This document shows, in pieces, positions 1-6,337 of a stretch of DNA of 11,648 bases (the first letter of the stretch is position 1; each line of letters opens with the position of its first letter). Both the position numbers and the translations under genes were made by a program. The stretch is from Thermoplasmata archaeon. GTDB taxonomy: Archaea; Thermoplasmatota; E2; DHVEG-1; B18-G2. The notes under the pieces were generated by a model. That model searched no databases. It had not been told where the DNA came from and saw only the letters and a list, made by a program, of their open reading frames with translations. The stretch is taken from positions 1-11,648 of the forward strand of contig JAGHAD010000009.1 in NCBI GenBank assembly GCA_021161685.1, given 5' to 3'.

Positions 1-383
1 GCAATACAGTGAAGGACATCATATCCAAGGATAGAACCAACTATATAACCAAAAATGAAAGCTATGCTCACATCAAACATAGACGTTATTATTCCGCTTT
101 TACCAGCCCTCCTTATTTCTCCTATTCCAGTTTCGATACCAGATAGAAGTAAAAGGAGAATAATACCTATCTTTGCTATGGCTTCCGTTTCCTCACATAT
201 CGCTGGAGAGACGAAGTTCACTCCTTCGATGAATTTACCAACGGCAAATGGTCCCAAGATTATTCCAGCTATTATTTCTCCAATAACTGCAGGTTGTTTG
301 ATCCTTTCCATAGCGTATCCTAAAATTTTTGCAAGTGGAAGGGCTACGCCCAGAGCGAATAATAGGCTTTCCAAATCAACCAT
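1..383 (-). CDS. CPA2-type cation:proton (Na+/H+ or K+/H+) antiporter, N-terminal part
   Basis: Partial gene: the frame is open from an ATG at 383 down to the window edge, giving 127 residues; the C-terminal two thirds lie outside. The protein starts MVDLESLLFALG and is strongly hydrophobic, with several predicted membrane helices. The segment QPAVIGEIIAGIILGP (residues 30-45) is the hallmark of the CPA2/Kef/NapA monovalent cation:proton antiporter family, and the stretch IGIILLLLLSGIET that follows is the next helix of that fold. The family exchanges Na+ or K+ for protons across the cytoplasmic membrane; ion choice cannot be read from this fragment. The start sits 2 nt after the stop of the upstream CBS-domain gene, with GAGGT overlapping that stop as ribosome binding site, so the two are co-transcribed and probably translationally coupled. 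Family assignment is firm, substrate unknown. Confidence 0.9.
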   Translation of the reverse strand, partial: MVDLESLLFALGVALPLAKILGYAMERIKQPAVIGEIIAGIILGPFAVGKFIEGVNFVSPAICEETEAIAKIGIILLLLLSGIETGIGEIRRAGKSGIITSMFDVSIAFIFGYIVGSILGYDVLHCI

Positions 384-385
384 GT

Positions 386-934
386 TTACCTCTTTCCAAG
401 CAGGATTTGGATTATATAGCGAATGGTGATCTCACCAATTAGCTTTCCTTCTTCAACGACCGGCAACCTTCTCAGACCATAGTTTATCATCCTCTGCATC
501 ACATTCCTTACCGTATCATCTGGAGATGCAGTAACCAAATGCCTGTGCATTATATCTTCCGCCTTTTTGGCGGTGCCGTAATAGATGGATATGCCATGCC
601 CCCTCCCAAAGGCGTATTTTGGAGGGTGCCTTGGGGTTAAGTATTTTAGGACATCGCTCTCAGTTATAACTCCACAAATCTTTTTGTTCTTTTTACTTTC
701 AACAACCCATATGTGATTTCTTGCAGTAAGGACGGAAAGAACTTCTTCAATGGTTGCATTTTTCTCTACGATCGGCAGATTTAAAACGTGCCTTCTATCA
801 AGGATTTCCCTCACCTTTTTCTCATAGATCTCTTCCGGTTTCACAAGGCTGAAAAATGTTTTAAAGATAAAATTTTTGGCAATTTTATCCACAAATCCCT
901 TAAAGTAGCTACCAATTAAGGAAGTGAATAGCAT
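386..934 (-). CDS. CBS-domain pair protein, putative regulator of the adjacent antiporter
   Basis: A 182-residue protein from the ATG at 934. After about 35 residues of hydrophobic/basic N-terminus (FKGFVDKIAKNFIFKTFFSL) it carries two CBS motifs, roughly residues 39-100 (VREILDRRHV ... GVITESDVLKYL) and 126-180 (AEDIMHRHLVTASPDDTV ... GLRRLPVVEEGKLIGEIT). Paired CBS motifs form a Bateman module that usually binds adenine nucleotides and controls an attached or partner protein. There is no fused catalytic domain, so a regulatory role on the antiporter encoded 2 nt downstream is a reasonable inference from context. The start is uncertain: ATG 934 overlaps the divergent sat start by 2 bp and has no clear ribosome binding site; GTG 892, preceded by AAGGGA, would give a 168-residue protein that keeps both CBS motifs. 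An even longer TTG start at 964 is unlikely because it would lie inside sat. Confidence 0.85.
   Translation of the reverse strand: MLFTSLIGSYFKGFVDKIAKNFIFKTFFSLVKPEEIYEKKVREILDRRHVLNLPIVEKNATIEEVLSVLTARNHIWVVESKKNKKICGVITESDVLKYLTPRHPPKYAFGRGHGISIYYGTAKKAEDIMHRHLVTASPDDTVRNVMQRMINYGLRRLPVVEEGKLIGEITIRYIIQILLGKR
881..927 (+). promoter_or_regulatory. Candidate sat promoter and ribosome binding site
   Basis: The string AAGGAAGTGA (918-927) is a near-perfect complement of the archaeal 16S rRNA 3' end and sits 5 nt before ATG 933, which decides the sat start. A weak TATA-like AATTTTAT (881-888) lies about 25-30 nt upstream of where the transcript would have to begin for this site to be in the leader. 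The ribosome binding site is convincing; the TATA assignment is an inference. The whole element lies inside the divergent CBS gene if that gene starts at 934. Confidence 0.45.
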
Positions 935-2063
935 GCAAGAACCCCATGGTGGAGCGCTCGTCAACAGGTTTTATCCGAAGGAGATAGACTTGGAAGACGC
1001 TAATGTAATAAATGTGAACCAAGAAATTGCAGACGACATAGAAAACATAGCTCACGGTGTTTTCTCCCCACTAGAGGGATTCATGTGTTATAATGATCTA
1101 GAGAGCGTAATGGATAGGATGCGCTTGGAAAATGACATACCATGGACGATTCCCATAATACTAGATGTTGACCCAAAAACCATAGAAGGATTAAGAGAGG
1201 GAGATACTACATTCCTCATGCACGGCAAAAGCTCCCTTCTGGCTTCTATCGAAATAGAAGAGATTTTCAGTGTAGATAGAAAAAGGTTGGCTGAAAAGAT
1301 ATTTGGAACAAAAGATCCTTCACATCCAGGAGTAAAGATGGTTTTGGGTTTAAATGATAGATTTGTAGGAGGGAAGATTACTCTATTCAGAGAAGCAAAG
1401 AGAGAGTTTGGGAAGCTACTTCTTTGGCCAAAAGAGACCAGATCAATTTTCAAAGAGAGAGGTTGGAAAGAGATAGTTGCCTTCCAGACCAGAAATCCTC
1501 CACATATGGGACATGAGTACGTTCAAAAGGTTGCACTCACGCTTATGGATGGCCTCTTTATCAATCCCATCGTAGGAAAGAAGAGGAAAGGGGATTTCAG
1601 GAACGAGGTGGTGTTGGCATCGTATGAGGCTCTCATAAAAAATTACTATCCAAAGGAAAGAGTGATCCTCTCGATACTCTGTACATCCATGAAATATGCA
1701 GGCCCCAGGGAAGCTGTACATCACGCCATAATGAGGAAAAACTTTGGATGCACTCACTTCATAGTTGGCAGAGATCATGCGGGCATCGGTAATTTTTATA
1801 AACCCTACGATGCCCACAAGATTTTTGCAAATTTTCCTGATCTCGGAATAAATCCAGTTTTCTTTAGGTCTTTCTTCTACTGCAAGAAATGCAGAGGTGT
1901 AGTCAATGAAAAAGTATGTCCCCATGGAGAGGAAGACCGCATAAACTTTAGCGGAACGAAAATAAGGAGCATATTGAAACAGGGTAAAGTTCCTCCTCCA
2001 GAAGTGATGAGACCGGAGGTTGCGCAGGCTATACTGAAATTTAGCAATCCATTCATAGAGTAA
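933..2063 (+). CDS. sat: ATP sulfurylase (sulfate adenylyltransferase)
   Basis: Makes adenosine 5'-phosphosulfate (APS) and pyrophosphate from ATP and sulfate, the activating step of sulfate metabolism, in the cytoplasm. The 376-residue protein starts MQEPHGGALVNR, the usual N-terminus of archaeal and bacterial homomeric Sat. The nucleotide-binding signature QTRNPPHMGH is at 185-194, MKYAGPREA at 253-261 and GRDHAGIG at 279-286. A C-terminal Cys/His cluster (C317, C320, C329, H331) matches the zinc site of archaeal/thermophilic Sat, followed by SGTKIR at 340-345. Length is normal for the single-domain form without a fused APS kinase. A GTG at 924 would add three residues but lies inside the ribosome binding site, so ATG 933 is preferred. 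The stop overlaps the next start (TAATG), the first of three coupled genes ending in APS kinase, which points to PAPS formation rather than purely dissimilatory sulfate reduction. Identity is secure. Confidence 0.97.
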   Translation: MQEPHGGALVNRFYPKEIDLEDANVINVNQEIADDIENIAHGVFSPLEGFMCYNDLESVMDRMRLENDIPWTIPIILDVDPKTIEGLREGDTTFLMHGKSSLLASIEIEEIFSVDRKRLAEKIFGTKDPSHPGVKMVLGLNDRFVGGKITLFREAKREFGKLLLWPKETRSIFKERGWKEIVAFQTRNPPHMGHEYVQKVALTLMDGLFINPIVGKKRKGDFRNEVVLASYEALIKNYYPKERVILSILCTSMKYAGPREAVHHAIMRKNFGCTHFIVGRDHAGIGNFYKPYDAHKIFANFPDLGINPVFFRSFFYCKKCRGVVNEKVCPHGEEDRINFSGTKIRSILKQGKVPPPEVMRPEVAQAILKFSNPFIE

Positions 2064-3028
2064 TGTCAATGCTCCTCATACATCACTGGGATACAGATGG
2101 CATATGCTCGGCTTCTATGCTCATTGAGGAAATCGGAGAAGAGATAGATAACATGGTTCCATTCATAGGTAATTACTTTCTGACCGAAGAAGAGAAGGAG
2201 AGGTGTTTTGGATACGATAAAATATACATAGTTGATCTCGCTCTACCAGAGGAGGATATCACTTCCCTGTTGAAACATGCTGGAGTTACCATATTTGATC
2301 ATCACTTGTATAAGCCCATTGAAGGCGTGAAGGTCATCAACCCGTTGGTGAGGGGAGAAGAGCAGTATAGATATCCATCGACGACTTGGGTTCTAAAGGA
2401 ACATTTTGGCAGGAAGGTTGATTTCCTTGCGGTGCTGGGTGTGGTTGGTGATAATGAGGAGCGGATAATGGAAAATAGAATTTTCCGGAAAGTAATAGAG
2501 AGATTTTGCAAGAAAGAGAAAACACGGTTTGAAGACCTGTTGAGAGCGGTACACCTTATAGATTCAAATTACAAGTTAAACATGAAAAAGGAAGTCGAGA
2601 AAATACCTTGGTTACTGAGAGATATGGATATAAAGGACATTTTGGAGCATCCGATGTGGAACAGAAACAATGAAATTTTGGAAGAGGAGATACAAGAAAT
2701 AGTAAGTAATGAAGATGCATGGATCAAGAAGGGAAAAACGTTAATCATCGAAATAAATACAACCCATAATATCATTTCCTCCATAGCAAGGAAGATCGCT
2801 TGGAGCACAGGTATGGATACAGTGGTAATGAACAGGGGGCTTGACAGGTATGTTCAGATATACGTGAGAAGCAAGAATAACCTGACAGGGCTGATAGATT
2901 TACTGAAGGAGAAAAACCTAAAGGCTGGAGGTAAAAGAGATGTTGTTGGAATTCTGGCAGAAAGGGAAAAGGCTGAAGAAATATTGGAATTTGTTGTGAA
3001 TTTTCTTGAGAAAAATGACGAGAGGTAA
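2063..3028 (+). CDS. DHH-family phosphoesterase (RecJ/NrnA-like), candidate PAP phosphatase
   Basis: A 321-residue protein of the DHH phosphoesterase superfamily. The four metal-binding motifs are visible: HHWDTDG (residues 7-13, D10 and D12), D58 in IVDLALP, DHH at 79-81 and GDN at 129-131. The C-terminus (about 225-315) looks like a DHHA1-type substrate domain, but the usual GGGH motif is replaced by GGKRDVVG (289-296). Members include RecJ nuclease, Cdc45/GAN-like proteins, and NrnA, which degrades nano-RNA and dephosphorylates 3'-phosphoadenosine 5'-phosphate (PAP). The gene overlaps sat by 1 nt and is followed after 4 nt by cysC; PAP is the by-product of PAPS use, so PAP hydrolysis is an attractive inference but not shown by any residue. 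A repair or RNA-turnover nuclease is the alternative. ATG 2063 and ATG 2069 are both possible starts; the coupled TAATG favours the first. Confidence 0.85.
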   Translation: MSMLLIHHWDTDGICSASMLIEEIGEEIDNMVPFIGNYFLTEEEKERCFGYDKIYIVDLALPEEDITSLLKHAGVTIFDHHLYKPIEGVKVINPLVRGEEQYRYPSTTWVLKEHFGRKVDFLAVLGVVGDNEERIMENRIFRKVIERFCKKEKTRFEDLLRAVHLIDSNYKLNMKKEVEKIPWLLRDMDIKDILEHPMWNRNNEILEEEIQEIVSNEDAWIKKGKTLIIEINTTHNIISSIARKIAWSTGMDTVVMNRGLDRYVQIYVRSKNNLTGLIDLLKEKNLKAGGKRDVVGILAEREKAEEILEFVVNFLEKNDER

Positions 3029-3032
3029 TCCG

Positions 3033-3539
3033 ATGGAAGGAAAGGTAGTGTGGTTCACTGGTCTGCCATGCTCTGGAAAAACAACGATAGCGAGAGAAGT
3101 CATGAAAAGGCTGAAAGAAGAAGGATACGATGTGGAACTTTTAGATGGAGATGTTTTAAGGAGCTGTGTTAGAAATACCGATTTTTCGAGGGAGGGAAGG
3201 AGCAAGCATCTAAGGTATGTTGCTTTAATAGCAAGTCTTTTAGAAAGAAGGGGAGTTATAGTTCTATGCTCCTTTGTAAGTCCGTATCGCGAGAACAGGG
3301 AATTCGCTCGATCCGTGTGCAAGAACTTTATTGAAGTTTATGTAAAGGCACCTATTGAGGTATGCATAAAGAGAGATACAAAAGGGTTGTACAAGGCTGC
3401 TTTATCTGGGAAGATAAAAGGTTTTACCGGTGTAGACGATCCTTATGAAGAACCAGAAAATCCAGAGATTGTGATAGAGACGGACAAGGAAGGTGTAGAG
3501 GAAGGCGTGCAGAAGGTTCTGCGCAAGATTTTTTCATGA
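3033..3539 (+). CDS. cysC: Adenylylsulfate (APS) kinase
   Basis: Phosphorylates APS at the 3' position with ATP to give PAPS, the donor for sulfotransferases and PAPS reductase. The 168-residue protein has the P-loop GLPCSGKTT (10-18), LDGD (37-40), SPYRENR (83-89) in the APS-binding region, KGLYKAA (117-123) and FTGVDDPYE (131-139), all in the order and spacing of CysC. The P-loop replaces the common GLSGSGKST with LPC, as in several archaeal and deep-branching forms. Start chosen at ATG 3033 because AGAGGTAAT (3021-3029) stands at the right distance; it lies 4 nt after the stop of the DHH gene. Upstream in-frame TTG 3006 and ATG 3015 would overlap the DHH gene and add residues absent from the family. 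Third and last gene of the sat operon. Confidence 0.95.
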   Translation: MEGKVVWFTGLPCSGKTTIAREVMKRLKEEGYDVELLDGDVLRSCVRNTDFSREGRSKHLRYVALIASLLERRGVIVLCSFVSPYRENREFARSVCKNFIEVYVKAPIEVCIKRDTKGLYKAALSGKIKGFTGVDDPYEEPENPEIVIETDKEGVEEGVQKVLRKIFS

Positions 3540-3556
3540 AACTTTGTGCAATTTCC

Positions 3557-3589
3557 CGATAATAAAAGTTTTATATCGATTTTTCGATA
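3557..3589 (+). promoter_or_regulatory. Promoter of the glycogen operon with overlapping TATCG/CGATA inverted repeats
   Basis: TTTTATAT (3569-3576) is a good archaeal TATA box with a purine-rich BRE-like AAAAG just before it, placed about 28-35 nt ahead of the GTG start at 3604. Three copies of the same pentamer surround it: CGATA at 3557-3561, TATCG at 3574-3578 and CGATA at 3585-3589. The last two form a perfect 6-bp inverted repeat TATCGA-tttt-TCGATA (3574-3579/3584-3589); the first two form a longer imperfect one with TAAAA/TTTTA inside. Overlap with the TATA box and start region is what one expects of a repressor site, possibly for the winged-helix protein encoded next. Role as an operator is inferred; a short stem with T5 (3580-3584) helping to end the cysC transcript is an alternative. 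Confidence 0.5.
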
Positions 3590-3603
3590 CCTGCTGAGGA
3601 GAG

Positions 3604-4002
3604 GTGGTAAGAACGTTTGATTTAAATTTAAAGTTTGGATCGAGCGCGGGAAAGGTTTGGAAAGTTCTTGATGAGTTGAAGCTCTGTTCCGAAAGCGAGC
3701 TTAAAAAACTCACGGGCTTGGATAAAGAAGAATTTTACGGTGCAATTGGATGGCTGGCGAGGGAGAATAAGATAAGAAAAGAAGAGGAAAGATACTACTC
3801 TCTTGGAGATACAAACTTGGTTGGAGATATAGGAAAAAAGGCCGGAAAGGTATGGAGGGCATTGAATATATGGGATGAGCTTTCCACCTCAAAACTCACA
3901 AAACTCACAGATTTAAAAGAAGAGGAACTGTTCTCTGCTTTGGGATGGTTGGCAAGGGAAGGAAAAGTTGAGCTAACGAGCAAGGGATGGAAATTGAAAT
4001 AG
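3604..4002 (+). CDS. Tandem winged-helix protein (two DUF2582-type domains), candidate regulator
   Basis: A 132-residue protein made of two copies of one winged-helix unit. Residues 13-67 and 78-131 align along their length: SAGKVWKVLDEL with KAGKVWRALNIW, KKLTGLDKEEFYGAIGWLARE with TKLTDLKEEELFSALGWLARE, then NKI with GKV. The AGKVW and GWLAREGK signatures are those of the DUF2582 winged-helix family, whose members as I know them are usually a single domain of about 70-80 residues, so this is an internal duplication. Function in the family is unsettled; DNA binding is likely from the fold. GTG 3604 is the only start available since the frame has a stop at 3595-3597; GAGGAGAG lies just upstream and the predicted transcript begins only a few bases before it, so the leader is very short. 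It heads the glycogen operon, 22 nt before the first glycosyltransferase. Confidence 0.8.
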   Translation: MVRTFDLNLKFGSSAGKVWKVLDELKLCSESELKKLTGLDKEEFYGAIGWLARENKIRKEEERYYSLGDTNLVGDIGKKAGKVWRALNIWDELSTSKLTKLTDLKEEELFSALGWLAREGKVELTSKGWKLK

Positions 4003-4024
4003 GCGAACTGGAAAAGGATGGGGC

Positions 4025-5137
4025 ATGAAAGTGGCTATGATTGGCTGGGAGTATCCGCCTTTCAAGGTAGGCGGTTTGGGAACGCACTGCTACTGGCTAA
4101 CTCAACATCTTGCTAATCTTGGGGTAAAAGTAGATTTTTATGTACCAAAAAGGAGCAGAGCAATCAATGTAAAGGAAAAAAACTTAAAGGTTATCGAGAT
4201 CGGAATCACAAAGGTTTATCCGTATGATAGGGTAGAAGAGGGTGCATTAGAAGGAGACTTTTTTGAGTCGGTCAATACTTACAATGAGCTATGCGCCGAA
4301 AAGATCCATGGCAATTACGATTTAATACATGTGCATGACTGGCTTACTGTGAAGGCTGGTATCAACCTAAAGCACAAGTTAGGTAAACCTTTGATAGTTA
4401 CGATACACTCAACCGAATTCGATAGGAGTGGATGGCTAAATCCAAACGAATATTTCATAAACGTAGAAAAGGAGGGGATGGAGAGGGCAGACAGAGTTAT
4501 AGCCGTTAGCCACTATACCAAGAAAGTGATAGTTGACAACTACGGTATACCGGAGGATAAGATAAGGGTTGTGCACAACGCAGTTAACCATGTTGGAGAA
4601 GGAAAGAAAAAGAGAAAGATAGTTCTCTTTCTTGGAAGATTGACAATCCAGAAAGGTGCAGAATTTTTCCTGAGGGCGGCAAAGAGAGTACTTGAGAAGG
4701 AAGACTGTTTGTTCGTCGTTGCTGGCGGTGGAGACATGTTGCCAAGGTTAGTGGATCTCTCTGTGGAGCTAGGCATAGCGAATAGGGTAATGTTTACCGG
4801 TCCTTTAACTGATGAAGAAGTAAAGCATCTTTACAGGATAGCATCTGTCTATGTTATGCCCTCAGTGAGCGAGCCTTTTGGCATAACAGCTCTTGAGGCT
4901 GCCTCAGCTGGAGCCGCAACCATCGTCTCAAAGAATTCTGGTGTAAAAGAGATCTTGAAACATTGTTTGACCGTTGATTTCTGGGACACGGATGAAATGG
5001 CAAATAAGATAATAGCCTTGCTGAGATACGACCCACTGCGTAGGGCAATAACAAGAAATGCAAAGAGAGATCTGAATTTCATAACTTGGGAAAGAACCGC
5101 GCAGAAAACGTTGGAAGTATACAGGGAAGTGGTATAA
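4025..5137 (+). CDS. GT4-family glycosyltransferase, glycogen synthase-like
   Basis: A 370-residue GT-B fold retaining glycosyltransferase of the GT4/GlgA type. It starts MKVAMIGWEYPP with the donor-binding loop KVGGLG (14-19), has HVHDWLT (102-108) in the N-terminal domain, GRLTIQKG (204-211) at the start of the C-terminal domain, and the catalytic/donor E-x7-E motif EPFGITALE (283-291). The WEYPP...GGLG and HDW motifs are typical of archaeal glycogen synthase-like enzymes that extend alpha-1,4-glucan from UDP- or ADP-glucose; another sugar donor or acceptor cannot be excluded. It lies directly against a GH57 amylase (stop and start adjacent) and shares the operon with a second similar transferase and a debranching enzyme, which supports a role in storage-glucan synthesis. 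Somewhat shorter than bacterial GlgA (about 480 residues). Confidence 0.88.
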   Translation: MKVAMIGWEYPPFKVGGLGTHCYWLTQHLANLGVKVDFYVPKRSRAINVKEKNLKVIEIGITKVYPYDRVEEGALEGDFFESVNTYNELCAEKIHGNYDLIHVHDWLTVKAGINLKHKLGKPLIVTIHSTEFDRSGWLNPNEYFINVEKEGMERADRVIAVSHYTKKVIVDNYGIPEDKIRVVHNAVNHVGEGKKKRKIVLFLGRLTIQKGAEFFLRAAKRVLEKEDCLFVVAGGGDMLPRLVDLSVELGIANRVMFTGPLTDEEVKHLYRIASVYVMPSVSEPFGITALEAASAGAATIVSKNSGVKEILKHCLTVDFWDTDEMANKIIALLRYDPLRRAITRNAKRDLNFITWERTAQKTLEVYREVV

Positions 5138-6337
5138 ATGCCGGCGATCTGCATGTATTTTGAAGTTCACCAGCCTTTCAGATTAAACAGATTTTCTGTT
5201 TTTAACATCGGAGAGAACTTCAATCCATTTGAAGTATACTTCAATCATAAGCTAAACAAGGTTCTGTTTGAAAGAGCTGTCAGAAAGTGTTACCTTCCAA
5301 CAAACAAGTTAATTCTGGAATTAATAGAGGATACCGATAGGAATTTCAAGGTTTCTTTCAGCCTCACCGGAACATTCATGGAATACTGCGATGCTCTGGC
5401 GCAAGAAGTCATGAGATCTTTCCAGGATCTCGTTGAAACTGGTTGCGTCAGTCTGATCTGCGAAACTTACTATCATTCTTTGTCTAGCCTGTTTGAAGAT
5501 CTGTCAGAGTTTAAAGAGCAGGTAGAAATGCACAGGAATGCCATAAGGAGCAGATTTGGTTACGAACCAAAGGTCTTTAGAAACACCGAAGCAATCTACG
5601 ATAACAGGATAGCAAAAGAAATAGAGAGAATGGGCTTCAAGGGAATCATAACTGAAGGAACCGAGAAAATACTGGGATGGAGATCCCCAAATTACATTTA
5701 TAGACCAGTTAACGCTCCAAATTTAAAAGTTCTCCTTAGAAATCACAGGCTAAGCGATGATATTGCTTTCAGGTTCTCCGCGGTTGGATGGGAAGAATAT
5801 CCATTGACCGCAGATAAGTATGCAAGATGGCTTTCTTCATGTGAGGGAGAGATCGTAAATATCTTTATGGATTATGAAACATTTGGAGAGCATAACTGGC
5901 CAGAAAGCGGGATATTTGACTTCCTGTATCATTTACCGAGAGAGGTTTTGAAGTATCCAAATAACTACTTTGTAACGGTTGACGAAGCGGTAGAGAGATT
6001 TTCTCCCGTTGGAGAGATAGATGTACCTTTTGCGATATCTTGGGCGGATAACGAGAGGGATGTTTCTCCATGGTTGGGTAACGAGATGCAGATAGCCTGT
6101 TTCAACGAGCTGAAGGAGATAGGTAAGATGTTAAAAGATAAAGGAGATGAGGATTTGTTGAAACTCTGGAGACTTCTCCAAACATCCGATCACCTTTATT
6201 ACATTTCTACCAAAGGCTTTGCGGATGGAGAGATCCACAAGTACTTTAGTCCTTATTCAAATCCATATGAGGGATTTATCAATTACATGAACATCCTTCA
6301 AGACCTGAGGAGAAAGGTGGAAGGAGGGCGACTATGA
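5138..6337 (+). CDS. GH57 family alpha-amylase / glucanotransferase
   Basis: A 399-residue glycoside hydrolase of family 57, which cuts or rearranges alpha-1,4-glucan. The five family motifs are in order: HQP (11-13, in EVHQPFR), FSLTGTFME (74-82), RNTEAIYDN with the predicted nucleophile E151, MDYETFGEHN (244-253) with the predicted acid/base D245, and TSDHLYYI (349-356). Length and the HQPFR motif fit the short alpha-amylase type and not the longer GH57 branching enzymes (about 520-560 residues). There is no signal peptide, so it acts on intracellular glucan. ATG 5138 follows the previous stop with no gap, with GGGAAGTGG as ribosome binding site inside the upstream gene; its own stop overlaps the next start (ATGA), so translation is coupled on both sides. 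Hydrolase versus 4-alpha-glucanotransferase activity cannot be settled here. Confidence 0.94.
   Translation: MPAICMYFEVHQPFRLNRFSVFNIGENFNPFEVYFNHKLNKVLFERAVRKCYLPTNKLILELIEDTDRNFKVSFSLTGTFMEYCDALAQEVMRSFQDLVETGCVSLICETYYHSLSSLFEDLSEFKEQVEMHRNAIRSRFGYEPKVFRNTEAIYDNRIAKEIERMGFKGIITEGTEKILGWRSPNYIYRPVNAPNLKVLLRNHRLSDDIAFRFSAVGWEEYPLTADKYARWLSSCEGEIVNIFMDYETFGEHNWPESGIFDFLYHLPREVLKYPNNYFVTVDEAVERFSPVGEIDVPFAISWADNERDVSPWLGNEMQIACFNELKEIGKMLKDKGDEDLLKLWRLLQTSDHLYYISTKGFADGEIHKYFSPYSNPYEGFINYMNILQDLRRKVEGGRL

Noticed and set aside
55..429. 124-codon open frame on the plus strand
   Set aside because: It lies opposite the antiporter and CBS genes; its residues are the complement of conserved membrane helices, and the minus-strand product has a clear family match.
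924..932. GTG 924 as the sat start
   Set aside because: It lies inside the ribosome binding site that serves ATG 933, and the family N-terminus fits MQEPHGGALVNR.
1443..2069. 208-codon open frame on the minus strand
   Set aside because: Lies entirely antisense to conserved sat motifs, with composition of a shadow frame and no recognisable domain.
3006..3032. Upstream starts (TTG 3006, ATG 3015) for cysC
   Set aside because: They overlap the DHH gene and add nine residues not expected in CysC; a good ribosome binding site precedes ATG 3033.
3540..3603. Possible riboswitch or small RNA in the intergenic gap
   Set aside because: Only 64 bp, with a predicted transcript start a few bases before the gene, so there is no leader to fold.
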